Part shown: positions 46,952 to 56,698 of the stretch, in pieces
How positions within the stretch are numbered: the first letter of the stretch is position 1
How the letters are laid out: every line of letters starts with the position of its first letter
DNA from: Blastomonas sp.
GTDB taxonomy: Bacteria > Pseudomonadota > Alphaproteobacteria > Sphingomonadales > Sphingomonadaceae
DNA length: 64,000 nucleotides
Assembly: GCF_030373265.1 (NCBI RefSeq)
Contig: NZ_JAUCZC010000014.1
Coordinates: 1 to 64,000, forward strand
Direction: 5' to 3'
Notes under the pieces: generated by a model
Database searches by the model: none
The model's input: the letters and a program-made list of their open reading frames with translations, nothing else
Told to the model about the DNA's origin: nothing
Program-made: the position numbers and the translations under genes

Positions 46952-48769
46952 TCATCCCTTGGTCGCGATGATCCAGCGGTTGATCTTGTCCTCGAGCACG
47001 CTCATCGGCAGCGCCCCGGTGTTGAGCACCTGGTCGTGAAATTCGCGCGGGTCGAATTTGCTGCCGAGTTCGGTCTCAGCCTTGGCCTTGAGCCGCTGGA
47101 TCGTCAGCGCGCCGATCTTGTAGGCGAGCGCCTGGCTGGGAATGGCGATATAACGTTCGACCTCGGCGGTGGCGTCGGTCTCACCCATCGATGAGTTGTC
47201 GAGCATATATTTGATCGCCTGCTCACGGGTCCAGCCCTTGGAGTGGATTCCGGTATCGACCACCAGCCGCATCGCGCGGAGCATTTCGTCATCCAGATGA
47301 CCGAAGCGCTGATAGGGATCGGTATAGAGTCCCATCGGATAGCCCAGTTTTTCCGAATACAACGCCCAGCCCTCGACATAGGCGGTGTTGCCGCCGAACC
47401 GCATAAATGCGGGCAATGCCTCGTTTTCCTGCGCCAGGCTGATCTGGAAATGGTGCCCTGGTGCACCCTCGTGCAGATACAGCGTGGTGATTCCCGGGGT
47501 AGTGCGGCTGGGCAGGTCATAGGCGTTGAAATAGAAGATGCCGGGACGCGATCCATCGGGGTTGCCCGACTGATAGCTGCCGCCCGCCTCGAACTTCTCG
47601 CGGAATTCTTCATAGGGCCGGATCTCGAGCGGAGTGATCGGCAGCACCTTGAACTGGGTCGCAATCTGCGCATCGACCTTTTTGCCGATGTCGTAATAGC
47701 TCTGGGTCAGGCCCTCGCGGCTTTCCGGCTTGAACTTCGGGTCGGTGCGAATGTGATCGAAGAATTCGCCAAGCGTGCCGTTGAAGGCAACCTCGGCCTT
47801 GATCGATTCCATCTCGGTGAGGATGCGCTTGACTTCGCTCAGTCCCAGATCGTGCACTTCGTTGGCGGTCAGCGGCAGGGTGGTGGTCTGCTCGATCATA
47901 TAGGCGTACAGTTTTTCGCCGCCCTTCATGTACTTCAGTCCGACGCCTTCACGCGCATCTGCCAGATAGTCATCGGCCAGATAATCGCGCAGCCGCTGAT
48001 AGGCCGGGAAGATCTCTTCGGTAATGACCCTGCGATATTCCGCCGTGAATCGCGCCTTGTCGGCCTCACTGAAGTCCGCCGGAAACGTCTTGATCGGACC
48101 GTAATAGGGCGAGTCTTCCGGCGCCTGCTTGAGCTGGGTTTCCAGCTGCTCGATCACGTTGCGGATGGTCAGTTTCGTCTCGAATACACCCGAAGCCTGT
48201 CCCTCCTTGAAACGGCCGATCGACCGGTCGAGCAGGAGGACGAATTCCTTGTGGCGCTTGAGGTTGTTCTCATAGTCCACCACCGTCTTGAAGGGCGCGG
48301 TCCCGGTTCCCGAAGCGAAATTGGGGTAGAAGGTGTGGAAGCCGAAAAAATGGTTGAGCGGCCGAACGGCGGTCAGGGGGAGATACTCGGGCGACAGGCC
48401 CTTGAGTGTGTCCTTCTGGTTGCGCGTAAAAATGTCATACGCAATCTGGTTGGTCGGCGTCAGCTTTGCGCGATCGATGTTTGCCAGTGCGGCCAGATTG
48501 GCTTCGGCAGCCTTGCGTTCACCATCGTAATACGCGTCCGAAACATAATCGCCGAGCTGATCGGCATAGCGCAGATCGCCGCGAAAAAGACCGCCGATGG
48601 GATTGCGCTTGAGCTGGGCTTCGTCGTCCGCCGCGAACAGGGCGGTCAGCCGAGCATCTTCCGACTGGGGTGCAGCCTGAACCGAAGGCTGGCTCAGCGC
48701 GGGGGAAAGCGCCATCGGCGCGAGCGCAGCACTGGCGAGAAGCAGAATTGTCTGGCGGAACGACGGCAT
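46952..48769 (-). CDS. Exported DUF885 protein (putative metallopeptidase-like)
   Basis: 605 aa with a signal peptide (LLLASAALAPMALSPALS). DUF885 proteins carry a histidine-rich site, seen here as LYLHEGAPGHHFQ, and EGWALYSEKLG downstream, which together look like a zinc-peptidase centre (HExxxxHH with distal Glu). The peptide substrate is unknown. Promoter region to the right (48770-49054) is shared with the divergent receiver gene; I see no clear operator there. Confidence 0.93.
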   Translation of the reverse strand: MPSFRQTILLLASAALAPMALSPALSQPSVQAAPQSEDARLTALFAADDEAQLKRNPIGGLFRGDLRYADQLGDYVSDAYYDGERKAAEANLAALANIDRAKLTPTNQIAYDIFTRNQKDTLKGLSPEYLPLTAVRPLNHFFGFHTFYPNFASGTGTAPFKTVVDYENNLKRHKEFVLLLDRSIGRFKEGQASGVFETKLTIRNVIEQLETQLKQAPEDSPYYGPIKTFPADFSEADKARFTAEYRRVITEEIFPAYQRLRDYLADDYLADAREGVGLKYMKGGEKLYAYMIEQTTTLPLTANEVHDLGLSEVKRILTEMESIKAEVAFNGTLGEFFDHIRTDPKFKPESREGLTQSYYDIGKKVDAQIATQFKVLPITPLEIRPYEEFREKFEAGGSYQSGNPDGSRPGIFYFNAYDLPSRTTPGITTLYLHEGAPGHHFQISLAQENEALPAFMRFGGNTAYVEGWALYSEKLGYPMGLYTDPYQRFGHLDDEMLRAMRLVVDTGIHSKGWTREQAIKYMLDNSSMGETDATAEVERYIAIPSQALAYKIGALTIQRLKAKAETELGSKFDPREFHDQVLNTGALPMSVLEDKINRWIIATKG

Positions 48770-49054
48770 TGGTGTGGAACCTTTCAGGTCACATGGAGGA
48801 GCACGCCTGAAACATCGGGCAGGCTGCAGATGGTGTGCGCTATCACGTGGTTAATCGCACAGCAATCTGGCCGTTAATGCACTGGTCGATATCTGGGGTG
48901 CGTTTGCAGAAATCCGGTGATGCAAACGGGATGAATCGAGCGTTTCGATTAACATGCATCAACTAATCGATGAAACTTTATGGCGCACCACGGGTTTGAT
49001 ATTGCAAGCACCGTCCATAGGGGACAGTGACAGGAACCTTGAAGAACCATTGTT

Positions 49055-49462
49055 ATGACCGCCCGTATCCTCATCATTGAAGACGAATTTCTCGTCGCGC
49101 TCGACATGCAGGTCGGGCTGGAAGATGCGGGGCATGAAGTGGTGGGCGTCGGCGATGACTGGTCATCTGCGATGCGCCTGGCTCAGCTTCTTCCTGACGT
49201 CGCGCTGGTCGATATCAATCTTTGCGATGGGGCAACCGGACCGGCCATCGGGTCCTGGCTCGGCCAGGAGATCGGCTGCACCGTCATCTTCGTGACCGCC
49301 AACCCGCGTCAGATCGACATTCCCATTCCTGGTGCCCTGGGCGTCATGATCAAGCCAGTCGACAGCCGTCAGGTCGTAGAAGCAGTCGACTTCGCGGTCG
49401 CTGCCCGCAGCGGTGGCCAGACCCCGACCCCGCCGCCGGGATTGATGCTGCTGGCATCCTGA
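49055..49462 (+). CDS. Single-domain response regulator
   Basis: 135 aa CheY-like receiver without output domain. Acidic pair E9/D10 (IIEDEF), phosphoacceptor D53 (LVDINLCDG), a VTAN motif and K near residue 103 (MIKPVD). Runs towards the HWE kinase gene, with 38 bp between their ends, which suggests a cognate pair. The RILIIEDE start and INLxxG pattern are those of receivers that accompany HWE/HisKA2 kinases. Confidence 0.92.
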   Translation: MTARILIIEDEFLVALDMQVGLEDAGHEVVGVGDDWSSAMRLAQLLPDVALVDINLCDGATGPAIGSWLGQEIGCTVIFVTANPRQIDIPIPGALGVMIKPVDSRQVVEAVDFAVAARSGGQTPTPPPGLMLLAS

Positions 49463-49500
49463 ATGTCAGGCTCGGTGCTGCGATAGCTGCCGCGTCGAGG

Positions 49501-50604
49501 TCAGACAGGCGCACCATCGACGCGGCGTAACCGACCCGCCGACATCTGCATATCGACGCGCAGGCCTTCGCTCAACCAGTGCCTTTCAATGCCACCGGCC
49601 AGCTGCTGCGAAATCGCGAGCTGGACAAGCCGAGTGCCGAAGCCGGTTTCCGCAGGCTCTCCGGCAATTTCAGGCCCATCCCGTTCGGTCCAGCTCACCT
49701 GCACAACGTCATCATTCTGCGCGATGCTGATGTCGACCCTGCCATGCTCGGACGACAGCGCGCCGTATTTTGCTGAGTTTGTCGCCAGCTCGTGGAACAC
49801 CAAGGCGATCGGGGTGGCACTGCGGTCATCAATGGCGGGGTCATCGCCCGTGAGCACCAGTCGGCCTTCCCCCAAGGCGGGGTAGGCCACCAGGATCTCG
49901 GTGAGCAGGCCCTGCAATGTCGCTGCTATGGATACTGGCCGCGACAGCTCGCTATGCGGTCTGGCAAACTCGTGCGCGCGGCCCAGTGCGGCAATCCGGT
50001 CCTGAAGCTCTGCAGCGAGCGGTTTCAGCTCCGGGTTCTGACGCGCGGACATTCCGATCAAGCCGTTGATCACCGCAAAGATGTTTTTGATCCGATGGCT
50101 GAGTTCGCGGCTGAGAACCTCGTTCTCTTCGGCGATCATCTTGGAGTCGTGGATGTCGGTGCAGGTTCCGATCCAGCGGACGATGTCGCCCTTCTCGTTG
50201 CGCAGCGGGAGCGCGCGTCCCAGTGTCCAGCGGTATTCGCCGCTGTGGTGGCGCAGGCGATAGGTAATCTCATAAGGCTCGCCGGTTTCGAGCGAACGGC
50301 GCCACACGTCCCAGGCGTGCGGCTGGTCGTTGGGATGAAAGACGTCGTTCCATCCCTCTCCGTCAGTCGATCCAGCCGGAACACCGGTAAATTCATACCA
50401 CCGGGCGTTGTAATAATCGTGAAACCCGTCGGGCAGCGTCGACCAGACCATTTGCGGCATCGCATCGGTGAGAATCCGGAACGCGGTGTTCATCCGCAAT
50501 AAGGCATCACGGGCGGCCAGCAGCGATCCCTCGGAACCATTGCCGAGGGCAGCGGACCCGCCGCTGATACCGAATGCGCGCGCCAGAAAATCTAGATTAG
50601 ACAT
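49501..50604 (-). CDS. PAS sensor HWE-family histidine kinase
   Basis: 367 aa, cytoplasmic (no membrane segment). PAS domain with PAC motif at about 42-155 (WVxT-type PQMVWSTLPDG, GEYRWTLGRALPL), HWE kinase from about 160: phospho-accepting H170 (RELSHRIKNIFAVI), N-box FHELATNSAKYGAL and a WTE triad that names the family (VSWTERDGP). A PAS of this type can bind flavin but the LOV cysteine motif (NCRFLQ) is absent. Confidence 0.93.
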   Translation of the reverse strand: MSNLDFLARAFGISGGSAALGNGSEGSLLAARDALLRMNTAFRILTDAMPQMVWSTLPDGFHDYYNARWYEFTGVPAGSTDGEGWNDVFHPNDQPHAWDVWRRSLETGEPYEITYRLRHHSGEYRWTLGRALPLRNEKGDIVRWIGTCTDIHDSKMIAEENEVLSRELSHRIKNIFAVINGLIGMSARQNPELKPLAAELQDRIAALGRAHEFARPHSELSRPVSIAATLQGLLTEILVAYPALGEGRLVLTGDDPAIDDRSATPIALVFHELATNSAKYGALSSEHGRVDISIAQNDDVVQVSWTERDGPEIAGEPAETGFGTRLVQLAISQQLAGGIERHWLSEGLRVDMQMSAGRLRRVDGAPV

Positions 50605-50656
50605 GGAGACACTTTCTAGCGGAGCTAGCCGCCGGAGAACACGGGGGGTAAGCCCA

Positions 50657-51394
50657 TTACGTTTTGGCAGGCGGGAACCAGGTGGAATCGAGCGAACTGA
50701 ACCGGTCGACGAACCGCGCCAGATCGACCAACCCCTGCTCGTCCAGCAAAGTGACCGTACTGCGGTTGCGCGTGATCAGCTTTTCCTCGGTCATCTGACG
50801 GATCAGCCGGTTCACATGGACCTGAGTCAAACCCACCGCATCGCCCAGATCGCTCTGGGTGAGCGGGATTCGCACGACCGGATTATGTTCGCCGGTGATC
50901 GCGCGCATCCGAGCGGCGATCGAGAGAAACAAATTGGCGAGCCTCGCCTTGCCCTCGCTGCGGCCCATCGCCCGAAGGCGATCGGAAAGGTCTATGCCTT
51001 CCATCTGGCTGATCGAAAAGAACAAGGCCGCAAGGCGCGGATGGGTCAGAAATGTCTCGCCCAGCGCCGAGCGGGGAAACCGGCAAACGATCATATCGGT
51101 GGCCGCAACGATGCTTGCGGGGGCGTCGCGAAAGGCGATACCGGAGGCGCCGATCAGATCGCCGGAAAAATGGAAGCGCAGGATCTGCCGCTTGCCCTCG
51201 GTTACTCGTGTTTCCGACAGAGCCCAGCCCTGATGCACGATCAGCAGCTCGGAGACGTCCTCACCCTCCGTCCAAAGCGTGGTGCCAGCAGGATAACTTT
51301 TAGGCTCGCGTTCAAGCTCCGCGATCGCCTCCCGTTCGGACTTCGTGAGATCGAGATAGCGGTTCAAACGGACGACGAAACAGCTGTCGGTCAA
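50657..51394 (-). CDS. Crp/Fnr-family transcriptional regulator
   Basis: 245 aa from TTG 51394, which has AGGAG eight bases upstream; a longer frame to ATG 51463 adds an unlikely Cys/Gly-rich N-terminus. N-terminal cyclic-nucleotide-binding-type beta-roll (YPAGTTLWTEGEDVSELLIV in part), C-terminal winged helix with TQSDLGDAVGLTQVHVNRLIRQM (core: GDAVGLTQVHVNR). The Fe-S cysteines of FNR are not arranged as usual, so it is not an oxygen sensor of that kind. Effector unknown. Confidence 0.9.
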   Translation of the reverse strand: MTDSCFVVRLNRYLDLTKSEREAIAELEREPKSYPAGTTLWTEGEDVSELLIVHQGWALSETRVTEGKRQILRFHFSGDLIGASGIAFRDAPASIVAATDMIVCRFPRSALGETFLTHPRLAALFFSISQMEGIDLSDRLRAMGRSEGKARLANLFLSIAARMRAITGEHNPVVRIPLTQSDLGDAVGLTQVHVNRLIRQMTEEKLITRNRSTVTLLDEQGLVDLARFVDRFSSLDSTWFPPAKT

Positions 51395-51623
51395 AGATTG
51401 GTCTCCTGCGGTACAGACACTGTGGCAACACCCCGCAGCGTCTCCAGATGCATTTCCAAACACATGCCCGGCATCGCCATGATAGGTGTTTGAGATTAAT
51501 TATCCAGAAATTTCAACAAATTAACCTATGTTATAAACTCTTTTCACCAGCTAAGAGAACCAACGCGCAATGCCGCAAAGCGATCCTGCAATTCATTCGT
51601 TGCGTCGCGCACCCAATTGCATA

Positions 51624-51638
51624 GTGTTGCTGCAACAC
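51624..51638. promoter_or_regulatory. 15-bp palindrome, candidate operator of acyl-CoA ligase gene
   Basis: GTGTTGC-T-GCAACAC is a perfect 7-bp inverted repeat around one base, 31 bp before the ATG at 51669. Its position between promoter and start suits a repressor site, for example for a TetR- or FadR-type regulator; no such gene is adjacent except the Crp/Fnr gene. Confidence 0.4.
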
Positions 51639-51668
51639 ACAAAAATGCTGTGAGAGGATCGCTTGGAC

Positions 51669-53432
51669 ATGACGATAACGGAAGCCTCGGTCGCGCCTGA
51701 GGCCCATGCCTTCGACGCCTGGGCCCCACCTGTTGGTTGGCCTGTGATGTCACTCGAACAGATCGAGGCGGCGCTCTGCGCTCCCGGTCAGCCCTTCGAG
51801 ATTGAAACGGTCGACGTGGGCGGTATCCCTACCCGTTGCTGGAAGAATGCACCGCCCAGCCTGGCAGCCTTGGCGCACGCGGCCCGGACACATGGCGACA
51901 AGACCTTCATTGTCTATGAGGACGAGCGGGTCAGTTACGAAGGCTGGTTTCGCGCGACAGCGATCTTGGCTCAGGCGTTGCAGACAGCCGGGATCGGCAA
52001 GGGTGATCGCGTGGCGCTCGCGATGCGCAATCTTCCCGAATGGCCCGTGGCGTTTTTCGCTATCGTCAGCCTGGGTGCGATTGCGGTTCCGCTCAACGCG
52101 TGGTGGACCGGCGGCGAGCTGGCTTATGGCATCGCGGATTCCGGCGCGAAGCTGCTGATCGCCGATGCCGAGCGGGTCGATCGCCTCGCACCGCACCTTT
52201 CCGATCTGGCTACGCTCGAAAGCATCCTGGTGAGCCGCAGCGCGGGGGACATTCCGCCGCACGCCACGCGGCTGGAGGACGTGATCGGGTTGCCGGGTGG
52301 CTATGGTGCGCTCGAGCCAGTGGCACTCCCCGATGTTGGCATCGCACCCGATGATGCCGCCACCATTTTTTATACCAGCGGGACCACCGGCAACCCCAAG
52401 GGCGCGCTTGGCAGCCACCGCAATATGACCACCAACATCCTCACCACCGCGTATGCCGGTGTTCGCGCTGTGCTCAGGCGGGGCGAGACACCGCCTGCAC
52501 CCGAGGCTGCGGTGATGCTGACGGTGATTCCGCTGTTTCATGTCACCGCCTGCAGCGCAGGGATGACGGGGATCATGTTCGGCGGATCGACAATGGTGTT
52601 CATGCACAAATGGGATACCCAAAAGGCGCTGCAGATCATCGAGCGCGAACGCGTGACCGCGACCGGCGGCGTGCCGACGATTGCCTGGCAATTGATCGAG
52701 CACCCCGACCGTGAGAAATATGATTTGAGCTCGCTGAAGTCGATTTCTTATGGTGGCGCACCGTCCGCGCCCGAGTTGGTGCGCAAAATCCGCGAAGTAT
52801 TCGGCGCGCTGCCGGGCAACGGCTGGGGGATGACCGAGACCATGGCGACCGTCACCAGCCATAGCGCCGAAGATTATCTCAACCGGCCCGACAGCTGCGG
52901 GCCCGCGGTGCCGGTGAGCGACCTGAAGATCATGGACGCCGACGGTCAGACCGAACTACCTCCGGGCGAGGTCGGCGAGCTTTGGGCTCGGGGGCCGCAG
53001 ATCGTCAAAGGCTATTGGAACAAGCCCGCCGAAACCGCCGCAACCTTCGTCGATGGGTGGGTGCGCACGGGCGATCTGGCGCGTCTCGATGAGGAGGGGT
53101 TCTGCTACATCGTCGACCGCGCCAAGGACATGATCATCCGTGGCGGCGAGAACATCTACTCATCCGAAGTGGAAAATGTGTTGTACGATCATCCGGCCGT
53201 CACGGACGCCGCGCTGATCGGCCTGCCGCATCGCACGCTGGGCGAAGAGCCTGCAGCCGTGGTGCATCTGGCGCCCGGTTCCAGCGCGACCGAAGCGGAA
53301 TTGCAATCCTGGGTCCGCGAGCGGCTGGCCGCGTTCAAGGTTCCCGTGCGGATCGTGTTTTGCGAGGACACGCTGCCGCGCAACGCAAACGGCAAGATCC
53401 TGAAGAAGGATCTTGCCGTGCTGTTTGGCTGA
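51669..53432 (+). CDS. Fatty-acyl-CoA ligase (ANL superfamily)
   Basis: 587 aa. Adenylates a carboxylic acid and transfers it to CoA. P-loop FYTSGTTGNPKGALGSH, motif NGWGMTET, GYWNKPAETAATFVDGWVRTGDLAR (core: WVRTGDLA), DRAKDMIIRGGENI and catalytic Lys near the end (NANGKILKK). Closest in layout to long- or medium-chain fatty acyl-CoA synthetases. ATG 51669 with GAGAGGA nine bases upstream; the TTG at 51663 is less likely. Divergent from the Crp/Fnr gene. Confidence 0.94.
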   Translation: MTITEASVAPEAHAFDAWAPPVGWPVMSLEQIEAALCAPGQPFEIETVDVGGIPTRCWKNAPPSLAALAHAARTHGDKTFIVYEDERVSYEGWFRATAILAQALQTAGIGKGDRVALAMRNLPEWPVAFFAIVSLGAIAVPLNAWWTGGELAYGIADSGAKLLIADAERVDRLAPHLSDLATLESILVSRSAGDIPPHATRLEDVIGLPGGYGALEPVALPDVGIAPDDAATIFYTSGTTGNPKGALGSHRNMTTNILTTAYAGVRAVLRRGETPPAPEAAVMLTVIPLFHVTACSAGMTGIMFGGSTMVFMHKWDTQKALQIIERERVTATGGVPTIAWQLIEHPDREKYDLSSLKSISYGGAPSAPELVRKIREVFGALPGNGWGMTETMATVTSHSAEDYLNRPDSCGPAVPVSDLKIMDADGQTELPPGEVGELWARGPQIVKGYWNKPAETAATFVDGWVRTGDLARLDEEGFCYIVDRAKDMIIRGGENIYSSEVENVLYDHPAVTDAALIGLPHRTLGEEPAAVVHLAPGSSATEAELQSWVRERLAAFKVPVRIVFCEDTLPRNANGKILKKDLAVLFG

Positions 53433-53515
53433 CCTGGCTCCATGGCCGGGCCCTAGCCAGGAGGCCACTGCGCGTGCCGGCGTTGCCGGATCGTGCAGCG
53501 GCCCGGCCGGAATAA

Positions 53516-54301
53516 TCACTTCGTCGTGGTGGCCTCGGCAGGAAGGTTCGGAACCTTGCCGTCGGCAGCCTGCTGCGCGAACAGCTCGCGCATGACCTGC
53601 AGCGAGAAGAGGTGCGCGTGGATGAGCGGCAGAGCGCCGTTCTGGCTGAGCTTGCGCAGTTCATCGCCGCGCATTTCGCGCAGCTTTTCCTCGTTCACCA
53701 TCTGGAAGCCCTGATAGACGAAGGGCTGTGCCAGCAACTGATGCTCGATCTTGAGCTCACCATCCATCAGCAGGTCGTGCTTCTTGAGCTCTTCCATGAA
53801 GAACGCGGTGCCCTGAACGGCGCGCTCGAAATCCTCGCAGAATTTCAGGATGTTCTTGGTGTTCTCGGAGGGCTGGTCGCCATCGAACAGCGCATCGCCT
53901 TCCTCGAACTCGCCCAAAGCTTCGCAGGTCGGATCGAAGCAAAGCGAAAGTTCATCCGCATCGGGACGCAGCCGCGCGAGCATGAACGGGTAGCGGCGGA
54001 CATAGGCCGGAACATAAGCGGGCTGACGATACTTGCCATCGTCGTCGAGGAAGACGTTAACGCCCTCGTTCATGCCCATCAGCGCCAGCGGCACCGGGTC
54101 GGCGCCGGCCGAGAAGATGATCGGATAGTGACGCTGAGCCGCAGGAAATTCTTCCACGGTCAGCGGAATGGCGTGCTGGTTCTTGAGGAAGTGCGCGCCT
54201 TCGATCGCCCGCGAACGAAACTTGGCGTGGTCATTGGAATTGAGCGGCACCAGATCGTTGAAAAGGACCGGCAGACGGTTGGCTTGCGGCGCACTGGCCA
54301 T
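53516..54301 (-). CDS. SapC family protein
   Basis: 261 aa. Family features: PLNSNDHAKFRSR, YPIIFSAGADPVPLALMG and a central FDGDQPSENTKNILKFCEDF segment, ending with a helix and a Thr-rich tail. Named after a Campylobacter S-layer-associated gene; in sphingomonads it is often found near TonB receptors and tryptophan halogenase-like genes, but none lie next to it here. Function not established. Confidence 0.92.
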   Translation of the reverse strand: MASAPQANRLPVLFNDLVPLNSNDHAKFRSRAIEGAHFLKNQHAIPLTVEEFPAAQRHYPIIFSAGADPVPLALMGMNEGVNVFLDDDGKYRQPAYVPAYVRRYPFMLARLRPDADELSLCFDPTCEALGEFEEGDALFDGDQPSENTKNILKFCEDFERAVQGTAFFMEELKKHDLLMDGELKIEHQLLAQPFVYQGFQMVNEEKLREMRGDELRKLSQNGALPLIHAHLFSLQVMRELFAQQAADGKVPNLPAEATTTK

Positions 54302-54391
54302 GAACTATTCTCCGCTGAAACTGTTGCTGGGATTATTGTCGGGAAAACGCGCCTTAAGTTGCCCGAAAGCCCGGCGCAAGAGGGACCGCAA

Positions 54392-55825
54392 TCACGCAAC
54401 GATCAACTTGCCGGGATTCATGATGCCGTGCGGGTCGAGCGCGCGCTTGATCGCCTTCATGGCTCCGAGCCGTGCAGGGTCGCCCAGCCGTTCGAGCTCG
54501 TCGCGCTTCATCTGGCCGATGCCATGCTCGGCCGAGATCGATCCGCCTGCCGCTACCACCAGATCATGGACGAAGGCACTGATTTCCTTGCCGGGATCGT
54601 GCGGCCATTGCCTGGGGTCGGATCCCGCCGGGGCTGCGACATGGAAATGCACATTGCCATCCCCCATATGGCCGAATGCGGCCACTTCGGTTCCGGGGAA
54701 CCGCGCTTCCACTGCCACGCCCGCGTCGACGATGAACTGCGCCATCGCGGCGACCGGCACGCTGATGTCGTGTTGCATCGCCGGACCTTCGGCTCGTTCG
54801 GCCTCGGAAATGGAATCCCGCAGCTTCCAGAACGCTTCCGCCTGCGATTCGCTGGCCGAAATCGCTGCATCCAGCACCAGTCCGCGCGCAAATGCCTCCT
54901 CGAGCAAGGTCTCGGCAAAGGTTTCAGGGGCAGGCGCATCCGGACGGTCCCGGGCGAATTCGATCAACACGTGCCAGGGATAGGCCGATGCGAGAGGCGC
55001 GCGGGTTCCCGGAATATGGCGAAGCACGTTATTGAGGCAGCGTTGCGGCACGATTTCGAAGCCTTCCATCTCGCGGCCTGCGCGGTCTTCCAGCATCAGC
55101 AGCAGCTCGCGAGCGGCGAGCGGCGACCGCACGCCTGCCCACACCACCGCCCGGTCTATCAGCGCGGGCACCAGTTTGAGCGTCGCTGCCGTGACAATCC
55201 CCAAGGTGCCTTCGGCGCCGATCAGGAGGTGCTTGAGGTCGTAGCCGCGATTGTCCTTTTTCAGCGTCACCAGCCCCTCGAACAGTGCACCGTCGGGCAG
55301 GACAGCCTCGATCCCTTCAACCAGCGCGCGCATCGTACCGTGCCGCAGCACCTGGGTGCCGCCGGCGTTGGTCGAGACCAGCCCGCCGACCGTCGCCGAT
55401 CCCTTGCCGCCCAGCGTCAGCGGAAAGCGCAGGCCTTTCGCGGCAACCGCTTCGTGCAGCGTTTGCAGCACGACGCCAGCCTCTGCGATCACGGTGCGCG
55501 CTTGCGGGTCGATCGAGCGGATCGCGTTCATTCTGCGCGTGCTGAGCAACAGGGCCGCGCCTTGGGCATCGGGCGTAGCGCCACCGACCATGCCGCTGTT
55601 GCCCCCTTGGGGCACGACAGCCGTTCTGGTCCGCGCCGCCAGATTGATAACCTCGCTCAGTTCCAGTGCGCTCGCTGGCGCTACCATAGCCACCGCAGCG
55701 CCATGGTAACGTCCGCGCCAGTCGCTCAACCAGGGCGCAAGGTCGTCAGGATTGGTGGTTACCCCTTTGTCCCCGACGATCGCGCGAAGGGCGGCAACGA
55801 AGGGCGAAAATTCCGGATTGGTCAT
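54392..55825 (-). CDS. FAD-binding oxidoreductase, GlcD/D-2-hydroxyacid dehydrogenase type
   Basis: 477 aa. FAD-binding 4 domain (VVPQGGNSGMVGGATPD, LGGKGSATVGGLVSTNAGG in parts) and FAD-oxidase C domain (AFGHMGDGNVHFHV with metal-binding His, AEHGIGQMKR). Fits D-2-hydroxyglutarate or D-lactate dehydrogenases that pass electrons to the quinone pool or ETF. ATG 55825 (MTNPEFSPF) is the family-like start; the frame is open to 55960. Confidence 0.93.
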   Translation of the reverse strand: MTNPEFSPFVAALRAIVGDKGVTTNPDDLAPWLSDWRGRYHGAAVAMVAPASALELSEVINLAARTRTAVVPQGGNSGMVGGATPDAQGAALLLSTRRMNAIRSIDPQARTVIAEAGVVLQTLHEAVAAKGLRFPLTLGGKGSATVGGLVSTNAGGTQVLRHGTMRALVEGIEAVLPDGALFEGLVTLKKDNRGYDLKHLLIGAEGTLGIVTAATLKLVPALIDRAVVWAGVRSPLAARELLLMLEDRAGREMEGFEIVPQRCLNNVLRHIPGTRAPLASAYPWHVLIEFARDRPDAPAPETFAETLLEEAFARGLVLDAAISASESQAEAFWKLRDSISEAERAEGPAMQHDISVPVAAMAQFIVDAGVAVEARFPGTEVAAFGHMGDGNVHFHVAAPAGSDPRQWPHDPGKEISAFVHDLVVAAGGSISAEHGIGQMKRDELERLGDPARLGAMKAIKRALDPHGIMNPGKLIVA

Positions 55826-56034
55826 GGCCGGACTGTTACACCTGCTTGCCTGACCGGACAACGGCCATGACCTGACACCAGAACCGTTGCACAGATGCCA
55901 CACGTCGGGGCAAACGTCTGCCCGCCGGGCCGCGATCGGCAATGTTAATGCACCGTTCAATCGCAGGGCTTAACCCGGACCCGGGGTGGCTGCACGGGCA
56001 GTCCAAAGGGTCTGGAGGATAGCCGCGCGCGGCC

Positions 56035-56565
56035 ATGACATATGTCGACGTCCTGTTAGCACTTGTGATGCTGGGGTCGCTGCCCGCGATGGATGATCGC
56101 GTCTCCGCGACCCCGCCGGACGTTGTCGGCCTGCAACACGTGACTGCCGCTACCGATGCCGTGCCGCAAGCCGTCGCGCAGGTGCGGATCGAGCAGCGGT
56201 TGATCATTCGTGTGCCGCGGCAGTCGCTCTCGCGATCCTCGCTGCTCCCGTTGCCCGCGCCGCGCCAGGCTCCGCCACCGGAACCTCCGCGCTTTGAACG
56301 GCGCAAGATCGGCAAGTGCCTCGCGATGCGCGATGTCACCGGTGTGCGCGTCGTCAACAACGACATGCTGGTGCTGTTCATGCGCGATCAGCGGATGATC
56401 GAAGCGCAGCTTGAGCGGACCTGCAGTGCGCGCGAATTCTATCAGGGTTTCTATATGGAACGCAGCGGCGACGGGCGGTTGTGCGTGGACCGCGACCTGC
56501 TGCAGGCGCGCTCGGGCAGCAAATGCGAGGTCGAACGGCTGCGCCAGCTTGTTCCGGAGGATTGA
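56035..56565 (+). CDS. Hypothetical protein with signal-like N-terminus and Pro-rich linker
   Basis: 176 aa. A hydrophobic start (YVDVLLALVMLGSLP) looks like a signal peptide; a proline-rich linker spans about 75-90 (PLPAPRQAPPPEPP); a conserved-looking C-terminal half has three cysteines (GKCLAM, RTCSAREFYQGFYM, SKCEVERL) and may be disulfide-bonded in the periplasm. Not assigned to a named family. It lies 134 bp upstream of the helicase gene on the same strand. Confidence 0.75.
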   Translation: MTYVDVLLALVMLGSLPAMDDRVSATPPDVVGLQHVTAATDAVPQAVAQVRIEQRLIIRVPRQSLSRSSLLPLPAPRQAPPPEPPRFERRKIGKCLAMRDVTGVRVVNNDMLVLFMRDQRMIEAQLERTCSAREFYQGFYMERSGDGRLCVDRDLLQARSGSKCEVERLRQLVPED

Positions 56566-56698
56566 GCGCGCGTCTTCACGTCAACGCACAATGGTTGACT
56601 TTTGGCCGATGTTTGCCCACAGCACCCGCGTGGCCAATGGCCCTGCATCGATAGCGTGACGAACTGTGTCTGCGCTGCTGCCTTAATCTGGATACTCT

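Noticed and set aside
53612-55870. A 752-codon open frame spanning the SapC and FAD-oxidase genes on the plus strand
   Set aside because: Runs across two well-supported minus-strand genes, composition only.
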